Source: Henricia sp. BOLD:AAB3569
Lineage: Eukaryota > Echinodermata > Asteroidea > Spinulosida > Echinasteridae
Direction of reading: 5' to 3'
NCBI GenBank assembly: GCA_037783545.1
Contig: JBBELK010000548.1
Location: 186,001 to 250,000 of the forward strand
DNA length: 64,000 bases
Numbering within the stretch: position 1 is the stretch's first letter; each line of letters begins with the position of its first letter. The notes below the pieces were generated by a model that saw only the letters and a list, made by a program, of their open reading frames with translations, ran no database searches and was not told the origin of the DNA. Below, in pieces: positions 1 through 13,400 of the stretch. The translations under genes and the position numbers were made by a program.

Positions 1-159
1 AATGTTTACACACATTTGTTTACAAGGGCGCCCACATGTAAAAGAGACTAGGTCTCCGATTACAGTGGTAATATGGCTCTGTTGTCCGCACAGTACATTG
101 TATAACCACAGAAGCATCCCAAATAGGACAGCGGCTTTGCATAATTTCCTGAAAGCATG

Positions 160-1200
160 GTCACTTTTTCGTTTTCTCAGAATATGAATGAGGTACTGAG
201 CCGACATACACCAGGGATGAGATTGAAGGCAAACAACAATTCCAGAAGAAAAAAAGGCGGAAGGGGCGTGGCTTCCTTGGGGAGGGGGCAGGGTTGAGAC
301 ATAGAGACCACGAAGACTTCAACTTTGGCAACATTGATTGTTGAAGACGGTGAAGCGAAAGTGGAGGGTAAAATTTATTATTTGCCCACTGCTTGCCAAA
401 TCGCGCCAGCCACGCACTGCACACATGCCAAGCAGCACTGTACATACATGTACATGGTAAAGCGCTCTATGTCGTGGCACTTGTGGCAACTAGACTTGCA
501 TAAGTTTGCTTCGCAAAATTACTGAATCAATTGAGGGCGCTCATTAAAAGAAATATGGCCTGCTGGAAGGACAAAAAAGTGGAAAATAAAATGCGGAAAT
601 CCGCTAAAAATCAGAGATTTCACAGTGAAAAACAAAACTTTCAAATCGGAACCGAACGTGTCGTAAAAAAAACGGACAAATCTCACCCCCGATACACAGT
701 CTAAATTATTATACACATTCTAAATTCTATATGAAGATAATTATTAAAAGTTTTCCAACCTGTGTTTAAATTAGGGAATAAAAGTGGGTTTGGCCAGTCT
801 TAAACAACGTTCATAACCGGCAAATACCTTTTGCATTGTACTTTCCCACATTCATCGTGTTCCTTAACTGCTGTGCGCCAAGTTACATGTATTTTTGTTC
901 GAATGTGCACGTTACGCATATTGCAGGCATGCTGTACAAAAGTTATGTGCACGTACATGTACAAGATCGGGTACTTACTTTTGGTCACAGTACATCTAAT
1001 GTGCTTTTAGACATGTGCAGCTTCAGTGTGCGTTTGTAATTTATATGCGTCGGAACTGACTAAAGTGTGGGCACAGGCCAGGCTAGAAAGTGTTTAAGAC
1101 TGGCTGGGATTTTGTTTTTTAAGACTGGCCACGTACCGTGCTCCCAGCCAATAGGGATGCGTAAAGTGACTAAGGTATTTATAAGTAAATGTAAAGCAAG
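160..1200. other. No recognised gene or repeat
   Basis: This stretch should be the PRDM9-like intron after exon 7. I looked on the minus strand for Cys2His2 fingers or a further exon and saw none. Short open frames here have no family resemblance or splice support. Confidence 0.5.
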
Positions 1201-1213
1201 TTTGCCAACTTAC

Positions 1214-1469
1214 TGATGGACTCTTGTGCGTCACTCTTGCCATCCACTACAATCCCCAGCTCAGCAGCATATTCCTCTCCATAGAACACAAGCAGCTCTT
1301 GGCCCGGGTAGATTGGTTTAAAACTCCTGTAGTAAATGTGCTCTTGATACTGGTAAGCCACGAGGTTCTGCTCAGTTTCACTGCAAGCACAGTTCACATA
1401 GCGCATCCAGTTGCCTTTGGTTAAGCTCTTGCCATCCACATAACGGCTTTTCCCATCACGATCAAAAAT
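1214..1469 (-). CDS. PRDM9: PRDM9-like exon 7: SET C-terminal half
   Basis: A 256-nt exon, phase 0 in and phase 1 out, has acceptor tttctctgcag and donor ATCA|GTAAGT. It encodes [55 protein letters not shown] and [15 protein letters not shown]. Human PRDM9 has [40 protein letters not shown] and WYGDEYGQELGI. The tyrosines in IYYR and VFYGEEY, needed for catalysis in PRDM9, are kept. The expected preceding segment with a GYxW motif, which carries another key tyrosine, is missing. Confidence 0.93.
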
Positions 1470-4400
1470 CTGCAGAGAAATAGTGTAGAAAAAAACAGTG
1501 GTCAGAAATAGCCATCAGATTATGAATAGCTTCATTTGCTAAAAGAGAAAACGGAACAAAAGGACCAATAATCTTTTTAAAAATAATTTGTGTTGATTTT
1601 GATGTAATAATTGATTTGGGTCATTCTGTTAAAAACAGGACACAGTGTCCCTCTTACAATGTGACACTTTTGGAGTTGATTTTTTATAATTACCGGACTT
1701 CGGTATATAAATTAGAGCTATCTCCTTATTACCCTCGGCATATAAAGAATATACGGTATGACCTCATGAATCAAACACCACCTTTATCTGTTGATACTAC
1801 CCAAAACATAACGAGAATGATTCAATAAACTAGTGCAATCTTCTAAATGCAAGTGTGACATTTTGAGACTTTCGCTCAAAATGTAACAAATTTCGCTCAA
1901 AATGTAACAAATTTCGCTCAAAATGTAACAAATTTCGCTCAAAATGTAACAAATTTCGCTCAAAATGTAACAAATTTCGCTCAAAATGTAACAAATTTCG
2001 CTCAAAATGTAACAAATTTCGCTCAAAATGTAACAAATTTCGCTCAAAATGTAACAAATTTCGCTCATAATGTAACAAATTTCGCTCATAATGTAATTTG
2101 AATCAAAAAAGTCCAGGTTATGCAGCTGGGTAAAACCATCAACTACCTTTTCTAGAAAGAAACTCGTCAAGTTAAAAAATGCCTTGGAGTCCCCTCTTAC
2201 GTCGTGAAGAAATTTGTTTAAATATACCAAGACATGTCTGACCGTTTATAAATTATTTTAAATATTCTACATTATTTATAAATTGCACATAAATTTCTTT
2301 AAACAATTTTGTTAATGTTAAAAAGCCACTTTTACAAATGCATCAAAATGTCACACTGGCTCTTGTATTTATGGAAATACCAATTTTTAAAATTAGTTTT
2401 TTTGTCTTTTTAGGGATAAAAACGTCACTCCTCAAAATTAGGAGTGCAAGGTTGTTTTTATGCTAATTTTATTTTTTTACTGAACACTCCCCAAATAATT
2501 TTGCTGAGTTTGAAATCAACCATGCTAGACAAAGGAACGTTAGAGTGTACGATTTGTCAATATCCCACAAAAAGCCAATTTTCCGGACATTGCGTTTTTC
2601 TCCACCAAAGCAAAATGGGAAAGCCTTTGCAGTTTCTGTGTCTTCTTTTGGTGTTTTAGATAAACTGGAAGTAGTGGAGATTCTGTCAGGAGGAATGTGC
2701 CGGAAGATGAGGTAAAGGCCACCAACCCTGTATTACAGCCAGAAAAAGACTGCTATTTGGTCTCTGCCAGAAACCTGCAAAATAACCTTTAACACATGTC
2801 ACTTTAAAATAACCTTTAACATGGGTTAACTGTTGGATTAAGATGCAAAAAAATACATAACGAGTTTCATCGCAAAATGCGATAGATGCCAAATCCAAAG
2901 AAATGAGATAATGGTGTTAGTACATCTCGATCGGTGGTCCTATTGACCCCTTTCGAACATGTGCGAATACGCCATTTTGGGAGTCAAATAATGCTGAGTC
3001 ATTGTGGAAGCGATGTGCGTGCGCGCCGTTTGTCTCTCTGGTGGGCGTAACACGGTTTAATTCACCAATGGGAGCCTTAGCATTGCGCGTTACGCACGCT
3101 ATGGACACACACAACGCGCACGCACATTGCTTCCACAACGACATTATTTGACTCCTGAAATGACGTCACTGGCACGAGCTCAATACACCAATCCGGTAAG
3201 GTCTCCTTCCCTGTATATATCCACCATAGCTGGGGGCGTCCAGTGCATGGACTGTGCATTTTGTGTTGCTGTTAGAACAAAGAGCACTAATCCATTACAT
3301 GCACGCGACGCGCCCCCTTTGCGTACATAATCCTACAAAGATGTGCAACTTGTTTAAAGTAACAAATTCAAAAATGCAATTTCAAAAAGCCATACAGTTC
3401 ATTCAGTGGAAGCCCCCCACTATGGTAGATATAAAGAAAAGGAGTCCTCGGCTCTCAGATTGGTGTACATACATTTGTCAATTATTGTTACATTATATTC
3501 CACAAAACTGTTTTACTTATTGGAATTTGCCATAGACTACTAAAGTATGACGTCGGTTGCCATGGTAATTGGGTCTAAACATTCGCTGGTAATCTGAAAC
3601 GTGCATTGGTATAGCGCAGGGAAACAGTTCACTGGTTCACCCGGAGAAGACCGAGTTCTTCATTGCCTCATCACCAAATAATTTTGCACGTTTAAAACAT
3701 CTTACTCTTCATCTTGACCAAGCGGAAATTTTTCCGTTTTCTAAGGTTAGAAACCTGGGTGCCATGTTTGATAGTGACATGAAAATGAATGCTCACATAA
3801 CCCAACTGTGCCGGTCTTTGAATTTTCAGATCCGAAACCTCAGCAGAATCCGAAGGTTCCTTAATTTCGATGCCTGCCACAATGCAGTTCGTTAATTAAT
3901 TCTGTCCAGATTGGACTACTGCAATTCTCTGTTGAATGGTCTGTCATAGAAGAACATATTTCGTCTGCAAAAAATACAAAATAGGTGTGCCAGACTCATT
4001 TTTAAGAAACCCCCAAAGTGCACATGTAACACCACTCCTGCGTGAGCTTCATTGGCTCCCAGTTGCTAAACGTATTCAATTTTGCACTCTTGTCCACACA
4101 TACGGTACAAGTCATTGAATAATCTTTCTCCAGGTTACCTCTCAGCTCTTCTAGGAAGTCTTCGTCATATTCACTACGATCTCAAACTAGCACATGTCTT
4201 GATATTCCCAGATCACGCACTCAAGCTGGTGAAAGGGCTTTTTCCGTCTCTGCTCCTCGCCTTTGGAACAACTTGCCAGCTACAGTCAAGAATTCAACTA
4301 ACGTCATTTCTTTCAGAAAGGCTCTTAAGACCCACCTCTTTCTCTAGGATTTGAGCGATTCGATATCCCTCAGTTCTTTTTATCTCCCTGCGCTTTGTAT

Positions 4401-7400
4401 CCTTCGGTTAAAAGCGCATTATAAATGCCATATATTATTTTAGTGTAGACCCCAAAACCATGGCAACACACAAAGGGTGACGTTTTCACTTTAGTAGTCT
4501 ATTGACTGCAGTGCTTAGTTGTAATACAAAATGGCAGTTTTCTGGAAATACCAAAAAATGGATACTGTATATAGCATTTTGTGATGAAACTCTTTATATA
4601 AAATTATGAAAAAAATTGGTTTTTCCAGTAATTGTTTTGAGTAGTGTAGTACATGTGCTTTATGCACTTGTCAATTGATATCCCGGGGATGGCAAAATTT
4701 GTGTGCCAAACCCGGTCAAGTCCCGACCCCCGCTAGCCGGGCAATGAGCGCCAATCTCCGGCCAAGTCCCGGCCAAGTCCCGACCCTCGCTAGCCGGGCA
4801 AAGAGCAGCAAGCCCGGCTCAAGCTTGAAGTTGCGATGCGATACGGACCCCGATTATTCCGATTAATAGGTCGGGCGGTCATACGTACGTGACAGGTCGG
4901 TAGTCATGTGATGACAACCAGCGCGCCCATGAAGACGATGCATGACGACACTGCATGCACTGCAGCATAGACTAGCTGCACGCGCGAACTTCATTGTGCA
5001 TTGTTTTCATCGGCGCGGTGTACGTGTATTATGACGCGTGAGAATAAAGGTCCCGGATGTCCGCCCCGACCTATAGGGCTTCCTATTCCGACCACACACA
5101 AATTTCGATCTTGTTTTTGTACTAATATCTCCAAAAATATATACTTAGAATTAATCTTTTCATGATTTTTCCGTAGACTAAGCTCATTTGAATGATGATA
5201 TTATGTTGGTTTGATTAAATACAGGGAATTTAATGAAGAACAATGTGTGTTTTCTGTGCGTGCTGTTTTTCCAAACCCTGGCTTCGGTCTATTGTGGATG
5301 TGCCTCTGGTGCATTGCTAAACTGTATGAATAAAGGCCTCGCAAGATGAAGCTTGTGTTTCGAAAACGGCTAATGCGCATGCGCGATCTTTTCTATTTTC
5401 GGAATGCAACCCCCAAATTTGAAGTCATTTTATACGTCAAATTTACAGGGGAAAACAAGACAATTCTTTGCCCCAAGATGAATGATGCTCGGTGATGTCT
5501 TGTTTTTACGAATTTGCATTACTTTTTTAGACCATCTTCTGATTTGTGTCAGAAATATCACATATTAATTTTAGAGGCCGAATAGAATCACAGTGGGGTA
5601 GCTCAGGATCTCAGCACGACAATAGATAGTAAGTATCGTTTATAACAAATAATGACGGAAACATCGATATATTAAACGAATGAAATAAAAAGGGAGGCTT
5701 GTGTGGTTGCTATGTATGCTGGATACCGCTCAGTATTGACTTTGCATGTATTTACCCCGGCCTACTTGCCCCGGCCCCTGTTTCCAGTGGATGAAAGGCC
5801 ATGGCAAGTCACGGCCATCTCTTTAGCTAAACCCGGCCAAATCCCGGCCCAACTCCCGGCTTTTTGTCATGCGTGAACTCCCTCAACAAGTCCCGGCATA
5901 CGCCCGGTACACCCGGGCGAAAAAAATGGTCAACTCCTCCGTACGGTCCAAACCTCACACCTTTAGGGAAGAACTTCTCAGCCCAAATACCGAGGCCAGC
6001 ATCCTTGATGCTTGCTTCTTTTACCACCAAACCATCTGGGAGGCTGCGCCTGGCTTGATCTCGACACCCTTTGGGAACTGGTGTATTCTCAATGATGGTC
6101 AATGGATGGTCAGGACAGTCATGCTCGTAGAGTTCATGGCAGTCTTCACAATCTGTAATGTTTCATAGTAATGTAGTAGGAGACAGTTTAACGTGTGTTA
6201 AACGTATGCAGACAGAAGAAAAAAATAAAACATTCCCGGTTTTGTGTGCTGGTGGCGATACGATTGGAGTTTGTAGTTAATCCTTGTTAAATCTTGCTAG
6301 ACCGTACTCAAACCTAGTGACCTGCAGTCAATCTTTACCAACCGTCTTTAATAGCGCTCTGCACTAAAGACGTTACAACCTGCTGCACACGTGCGGCCAA
6401 AACGCAGAACTCAGTCAAATTTCCCATTTTTTACCGTTGCAAGGCATGGCAAAAATTGACATGACGGACGATGACAGCAATTTTCACCTTCAGAATAACG
6501 ACGAAAATACTTGGCACACTGTGAGCTACGAGCAGTTATCGAGATTTAAGCTGAGGTACATGACTTTGCACAAAAAAGTGAAATTTTCCGCCTCTTTCGA
6601 GACAATTCTTTTTCGTGTGCTTGCTGATAAATATTGCAACATGTACATGTAGTTGATGCCAATGCTTTGTGTATTTCGGATCAACCACACGTGGTAATAC
6701 GGGAAACACACACTGCAGTAAGCATGCATTTCACTCCAGTCATCGTGTCGAAAAAAGAGTCTTTAAATCTGACGAAAAAAAATCGCACTTTTTGAACGAA
6801 TGTAAGTAAATCACTGTACTCGACTGAAAACTTGATATCTGCTTGTAGCTGAGATTGTGTGCCAAGTACACTCGGCAAAAGAAGTTCTTGGACACTTGTA
6901 AAAGTTCAAATAATTTTTAAAAATAATTCATAAAAAGCACATTATTGTATATCAATATGACCACACAATAGTTCTCTACCAGCATGATATGGAGTTAACG
7001 CGTGAGCAATCATGCATGGCTGGTTACACGCATTAAACAATAGCAAGTACAGTAACAGAAAATTGCAAGAAATGGAGCATTCAGTTATTCAATTGTGAAA
7101 CAGTTTATGTGGCATAATGATCCATTGAAAGAAAAAAGCAGTATGTTTCTTTGCTGGGGGTTCATTATTGAACAAATCCCGTGCACATTGTCAAGTCAAA
7201 ATTAAATGCCATTTTGAAAAGAAGAGGAAATTACCCATCTTGGATGCATCATTATTCCACTGGAATTGTTAACAAAATTTAGGCCTGCAGGATGGACATG
7301 ATTATTAGCATTTGAATGCTCCATTTCTTGCAATTTTCTGTTACTGTACTTGCTATTGTTTAATGCGTGTAACCAGCCATGCATGATTGCTCACGCGTTA

Positions 7401-10400
7401 ACTCCATATCATGCTGGTAGAGAACTATTGTGTGGTCATATTGATATACAATAATGTGCTTTTTATGAATTATTTTTAAAAATTATTTGAACTTTTACCA
7501 GTGTCCAAGAACTTCTTTTGCCGAGTGTATATTCGTGACCATTTAGAGCATGAACAGTGTTGCTGTTTTGGGGCATTTTGTAGGCTAGAAATTTACGAAA
7601 AAAGACGCGGGCGGCCGAGACTGGCCGCCTATTTGGCCAGTGTGCCACAGCGCAGCAGGTCTGCGGTGTACGGTCAAACCCAGCGATCTAGCACATGTGG
7701 CCGATTTGGTTGTCTGAGGTGGGTTTAGTTGCGTGACGTCACCATCATTGAAAGTTATATTTTTAGCATTAGTGCGGAGCGCTATTAGCAACGTGTCTGG
7801 TGGAGTTTTACATGCAATACTTTGCTGGGACCAACCGGGAAGATGATGAAATGCATAGTTCCGACCGGTCAATCAAGCCGAACCCGCCGACCAATCACAA
7901 CAGAGCTAGCAGACAGCGCCCACATAGGTCAAAGGGCATTGCCTAAAAAAAATCACGCGATTTTCTGCCCCATACAGTTTGTACAGTATTGTATGCGGTG
8001 ATCCAGGTGAATTTGTGTTTCAATGTCGGGCGATTCGCTGTTCAAAGGTAGGAAAGCGCATTTTTATGAATATATGGCATCCCTGCATTGCTAGCCCTTT
8101 GCTCAGTGTGTGCTACGGTAACTGTCGACCCTACAACATAAATTAGGGCCAATGATTTTCCGTTTCAGAAAAGGGCAAATTCCGTTTTTGAAAAACATGA
8201 ATTCCGTTTCAGACAAAATAAATTCCGTTTCATGTTCTTTAATAGATAAAAGGTTGTTAATGCCCAGGGAGTCGATTATAAACATAACTTTTGTATACGA
8301 TGTACTGCTGACTTCTTAAAATGTTAATTTGAATTGAAAATTTTCCTGAAAATTACTGTAAGTTTACTTGTTGATTTGTTACATACAAGCCTTATCAGCA
8401 AAACACAATTATGATCAAACAGGCAAAGTTTTCAAATGTTCAGTTCTCTATGATAACAGATGATCAAAATGTCGGAAAATGTCTTTACTCGGTCAATATC
8501 AATGATTTACAATGCAACAGAAGTTGTCAAAGCTAAACAAACTTCTAAAACGTAATGCACTGACTCACTGACTGATCGCTGCAACAAAAACAAGAAACAT
8601 GTAACAGCCGTTGCACTGCAGTATCATTGCATGACGTCACCGTGTTCTTCTCCTCCACACAGAAACAAATTGTCAGCCATTTTGTTTTCGCTTTGGCGAC
8701 AAAATGTTGAAAGTTTATGGTTGATTTTAGACCTTTCCGAGATGAAAAATCAATGTGTGTGTTCATATAGAGCGTAGGTAAGGTAGTTTGAGTATAATTG
8801 TTGATAACAGGGAGGGAGAAAATGCAATTTGGGTGAAAAAAAATGTAAAGATCGTGCCGTGAATGTGATGATTTTGCCCTCGCGTCTAACGTGTATTCAT
8901 TTGCAATGTACATGAATCTCGTAACTTTTTACGGTCTGATTTCTGATGCTTTTTTAGTTTAACAAAAAGAAGCTTAATAAAGAATGCAGTGTTAAGTTAG
9001 CTTGATCAATTTCAATAGGTTTGGCCTTAATAACATGAAAAAAAACCTACGTTTTTGTCACTATATTTACAATTTTTTTTACTTCAAACTCAAATCCCGT
9101 TTTCCGTTTCAAAGGGCAGATTCCGCGAATTCCGTCCGTTTTCCGCGATCGCGGAAAATCATTGGCCCTAATAAATACCTTTGAGTTTTCTCTAATGAAC
9201 CTGTGCTTTCCATGCCGAGTCCGCGGTTGCTTTGTACGTTGTGTGTCGCCATTTTTTTGCGATGGCTTGTGAGCACATAGCAACTATATCTAATGGGCGG
9301 GGTTAACTGGGCAATCTCGGAACTATGCATTGTAGTAAAAATTAGTAGGACCCTACTGAGCCCTAATGGACCACTGGGGCCACCAGCACAGGAATATGTT
9401 TATAGTCATAGTGCATCGTAGGGGAGCCAAAACCGTGGCCGGGTGTAGCACCAAGACGCAAAACCGGTAATGCAAGACTGGTTCAACTTTAAAATAAAAG
9501 CGGCAAACCGAGGTAAACAATTTACTACTCAACTTAATTTTATTGTCCAATGATTTGATCTCAATTTTTAAGTTCTCATATCATGTAATGTCTGAAGCCT
9601 AGTTTCCACAAAATCGTAACACGCACACGCAGACTAGACGCAAACAGCTGCAATCAAACACTGACGGAGAAAAATTGGCAAAATTTGCTTAAACTTTGCC
9701 AACTGTCTGCTTTACCGTTTGCGTTGCTAGTTTGCCGGTACTCTCTTCCTTTGTTGTGATGATATGGAAACCATGCTTTAAAGTCATTACACACAGTGTC
9801 ACACTAGGTCAAATGTAGGAAACAAATATGTAAAAAAATACTTTATACTTTGTGGGATGCTGTGGTCGAGTGGTTTTGGCCACTGACTTGCAACACTCAT
9901 CTAAAAACTTGGGGCTGTACCGTACCTGTGCCTTTGAACAAGGCACTTAAAGGCACAGGCTCGTCAGCAATGCGGGCCTGCCAAATGTGTGCCACGCAAT
10001 ACGCAGCTCCATAGCAAAGGCATGGAGCTGCGTGTTTCGAGCACGAATTTGGCGCGCGCGCATTGCTGACGAGCCTGTGCCCTTAAACATGCTTGCTCCA
10101 TTTTTCGGAAGGGATGTAAAGCTATCGGTCCAGTGTGTTGTGTAATGCACTTAAAAGGTCCCAGGGGCACTCTTTCATGAAGAGTAATGAGAATTCACCT
10201 TCTGTACATGTATCTCAATGTTTAGGTGAACATACCCATATGGAATGTTCGGTGTATCAATTATAATAATAATAATAATAAAACAATACGCACACACAAA
10301 GCAGTCGTCACTTGGTCCATCTAGATCCTTGTAGCATTTCTTGGAGTCCCCTCGTTGAGGGTAACGCCGAGCATTTTCATTCGACTGGCCAGGACCTAAA

Positions 10401-13400
10401 TTAAAGAAAAACATGAACATGACGTCATATACCTCTTTCCCTGCTGTTATTGGCCAAGACTAAAATGGATCAAGAATGGCAATAAAAATGTGTGCATTAG
10501 AAATATAATTGTACATTACAGTTGATGACTACATGTAGGCCTACACGATTCCAAAATTTCTGTCATCCAATATTTTGGTCCCTTTTTGACACGGTGATCA
10601 GGGACCGTTAAAAATATTAGTTACTCTGCTTATGTGTAGTGCTTCTGTAAAAGTTCAGTTTTAAGAGAGACACTGATGGAGGATATGACTAGTGCCTTAA
10701 AGCTCAAGGGCTGCAATTTCATGGCTATGTCAAGGACACCAAATTTGCTGATGTACATATTACAGGTATTCTGCTGCCGTTTCTAAGAACACAATTTGGA
10801 ATTTTGGCTGGTAACCCATTTTACAAAGCAAATAAATTCTGTGCTAAGCGAATGTTTGTGCTTAGCAGAGCCATGAAATTAGCTTTTTGTGTGTAACATT
10901 GCATAATGGACGGCAGCACGAATTCTTCACTTTCAAACGGAAGTACAGTTTAAAAATTCACTACGCTCTTGTGGTGGTGCACGCCATTGCCTAGCAACCA
11001 ACGGTCTGGATGCTTGTCATATTGTCTTACGGTGATCATGGTAATGATTCCGTACTTCACACCTGCTACAGGCACCACATAGCATCAACAAATCAGTCTG
11101 GTCAAGTGGATACAAAGTGGTAATGATTCCGTACTTCACACCTGCTACAGGCACCACATAGCATCAACAAATCAGTCTGGTCAAGTGGATACAAAGTGGT
11201 AATGATTCCGTACTTCACACCTGTTACAGGCACCACGTAGCATCAACAAATCAGTCTGGTCAAGTGGATACAAAGTGGTAATGATTCCGTACTTCACACC
11301 TGCTACAGGCACCACATAGCATCAACAAATCAGTCTGGTCAAGTGGATACAAAGTGGTAATGATTCCGTACTTCACACCTGCTACAGGCACCACATAGCA
11401 TCAACAAATCAGTCTGGTCAAGTGGATACAAAGTGGTAATGATTCCGTACTTCACACCTGTTACAGGCACCACGTAGCATCAACAAATCAGTCTGGTCAA
11501 GTGGATACAAAGTGGTAATGATTCCGTACTTCACACCTGTTACAGGCACCACGTAGCATCAACAAATCAGTCTGGTCAAGTGGATACAAAGTGGTAATGA
11601 TTCCGTACTTCACACCTGTTACAGGCACCACGTAGCATCAACAAATCAGTCTGGTCAAGTGGATACAAAGTGGTAATGATTCCGTACTTCACACCTGCTA
11701 CAGGCACCACATAGCATCAACAAATCAGTCTGGTCAAGTGGATACAAAGTGGTAATAATTCCGTACTTCAAACCTGCTACAGGCACCACATAGCATCAAC
11801 AAATCAGTCTGGTCAAGTGGATACAAAGTGGTAATGATTCCGTACTTCACACCTGTTACAGGCACCACGTAGCATCAACAAATCAGTCTGGTCAAGTGGA
11901 TACAAAGTGGTAATGATTCCGTACTTCACACCTGCTACAGGCACCACATAGCATCAACAAATCAGTCTGGTCAAGTGGATACAAAGTGGTAATGATTCCG
12001 TACTTCACACCTGCTACAGGCACCACATAGCATCAACAAATCAGTCTGGTCAAGTGGATACAAAGTGGTAATGATTCCGTACTTCACACCTGTTACAGGC
12101 ACCACGTAGCATCAACAAATCAGTCTGGTCAAGTGGATACAAAGTGGTAATGATTCCGTACTTCACACCTGTTACAGGCACCACGTAGCATCAACAAATC
12201 AGTCTGGTCAAGTGGATACAAAGTGGTAATGATTCCGTACTTCACACCTGCTACAGGCACCACATAGCATCAATAAATCAGTCTGGTCAAGTGGATACAA
12301 AGTGGTAATGATTCCGTACTTCACACCTGTTACAGGCACCACGTAGCATCAACAAATCAGTCTGGTCAAGTGGATACAAAGTGGTAATGATTCCGTACTT
12401 CACACCTGCTACAGGCACCACATAGCATCAACAAATCAGTCTGGTCAAGTGGATACAAAGTGGTAATAATTCCGTACTTCAAACCTGCTACAGGCACCAC
12501 ATAGCATCAACAAATCAGTCTGGTCAAGTGGATACAAAGTGGTAATGATTCCGTACTTCACACCTGTTACAGGCACCACGTAGCATCAACAAATCAGTCT
12601 GGTCAAGTGGATACAAAGTGGTAATGATTCCGTACTTCACACCTGTTACAGGCACCACGTAGCATCAACAAATCAGTCTGGTCAAGTGGATACAAAGTGG
12701 TAATGATTCCGTACTTCACACCTGTTACAGGCACCACATAGCATCAACAAATCAGTCTGGTCAAGTGGATACAAAGTGGTAATGATTCCGTACTTCACAC
12801 CTGTTACAGGCACCACGTAGCATCAACAAATCAGTCTGGTCAAGTGGATACAAAGTGGTAATGATTCCGTACTTCACACCTGTTACAGGCACCACGTAGC
12901 ATCAACAAATCAGTCTGGTCAAGTGGATACAAAGTGGTAATGATTCCGTACTTCACACCTGTTACAGGCACCACGTAGCATCAACAAATCAGTCTGGTCA
13001 AGTGGATACAAAGTGGTAATGATTCCGTACTTCACACCTGTTACAGGCACCACGTAGCATCAACAAATCAGTCTGGTCAAGTGGATACAAAGTGGTAATG
13101 ATTCCGTACTTCACACCTGTTACAGGCACCACGTAGCATCAACAAATCAGTCTGGTCAAGTGGATACAAAGTGGTAATGATTCCGTACTTCACACCTGTT
13201 ACAGGCACCACGTAGCATCAACAAATCAGTCTGGTCAAGTGGATACAAAGTGGTAATGATTCCGTACTTCACACCTGTTACAGGCACCACGTAGCATCAA
13301 CAAATCAGTCTGGTCAAGTGGATACAAAGTGGTAATGATTCCGTACTTCACACCTGTTACAGGCACCACGTAGCATCAACAAATCAGTCTGGTCAAGTGG

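Noticed and set aside
1784-2230. Minus-strand open frame of about 148 codons
   Set aside because: It is produced by the 21-bp minisatellite, whose length is a multiple of three; the peptide is only a seven-residue repeat, and a second frame is open for the same reason.
2444-2659. Plus-strand frame with a Cys-x2-Cys...His-x4-His pattern resembling a zinc finger
   Set aside because: The spacing (10 residues between the pairs) is wrong for Cys2His2, it is a single motif, and it lies antisense in a PRDM9-like intron.
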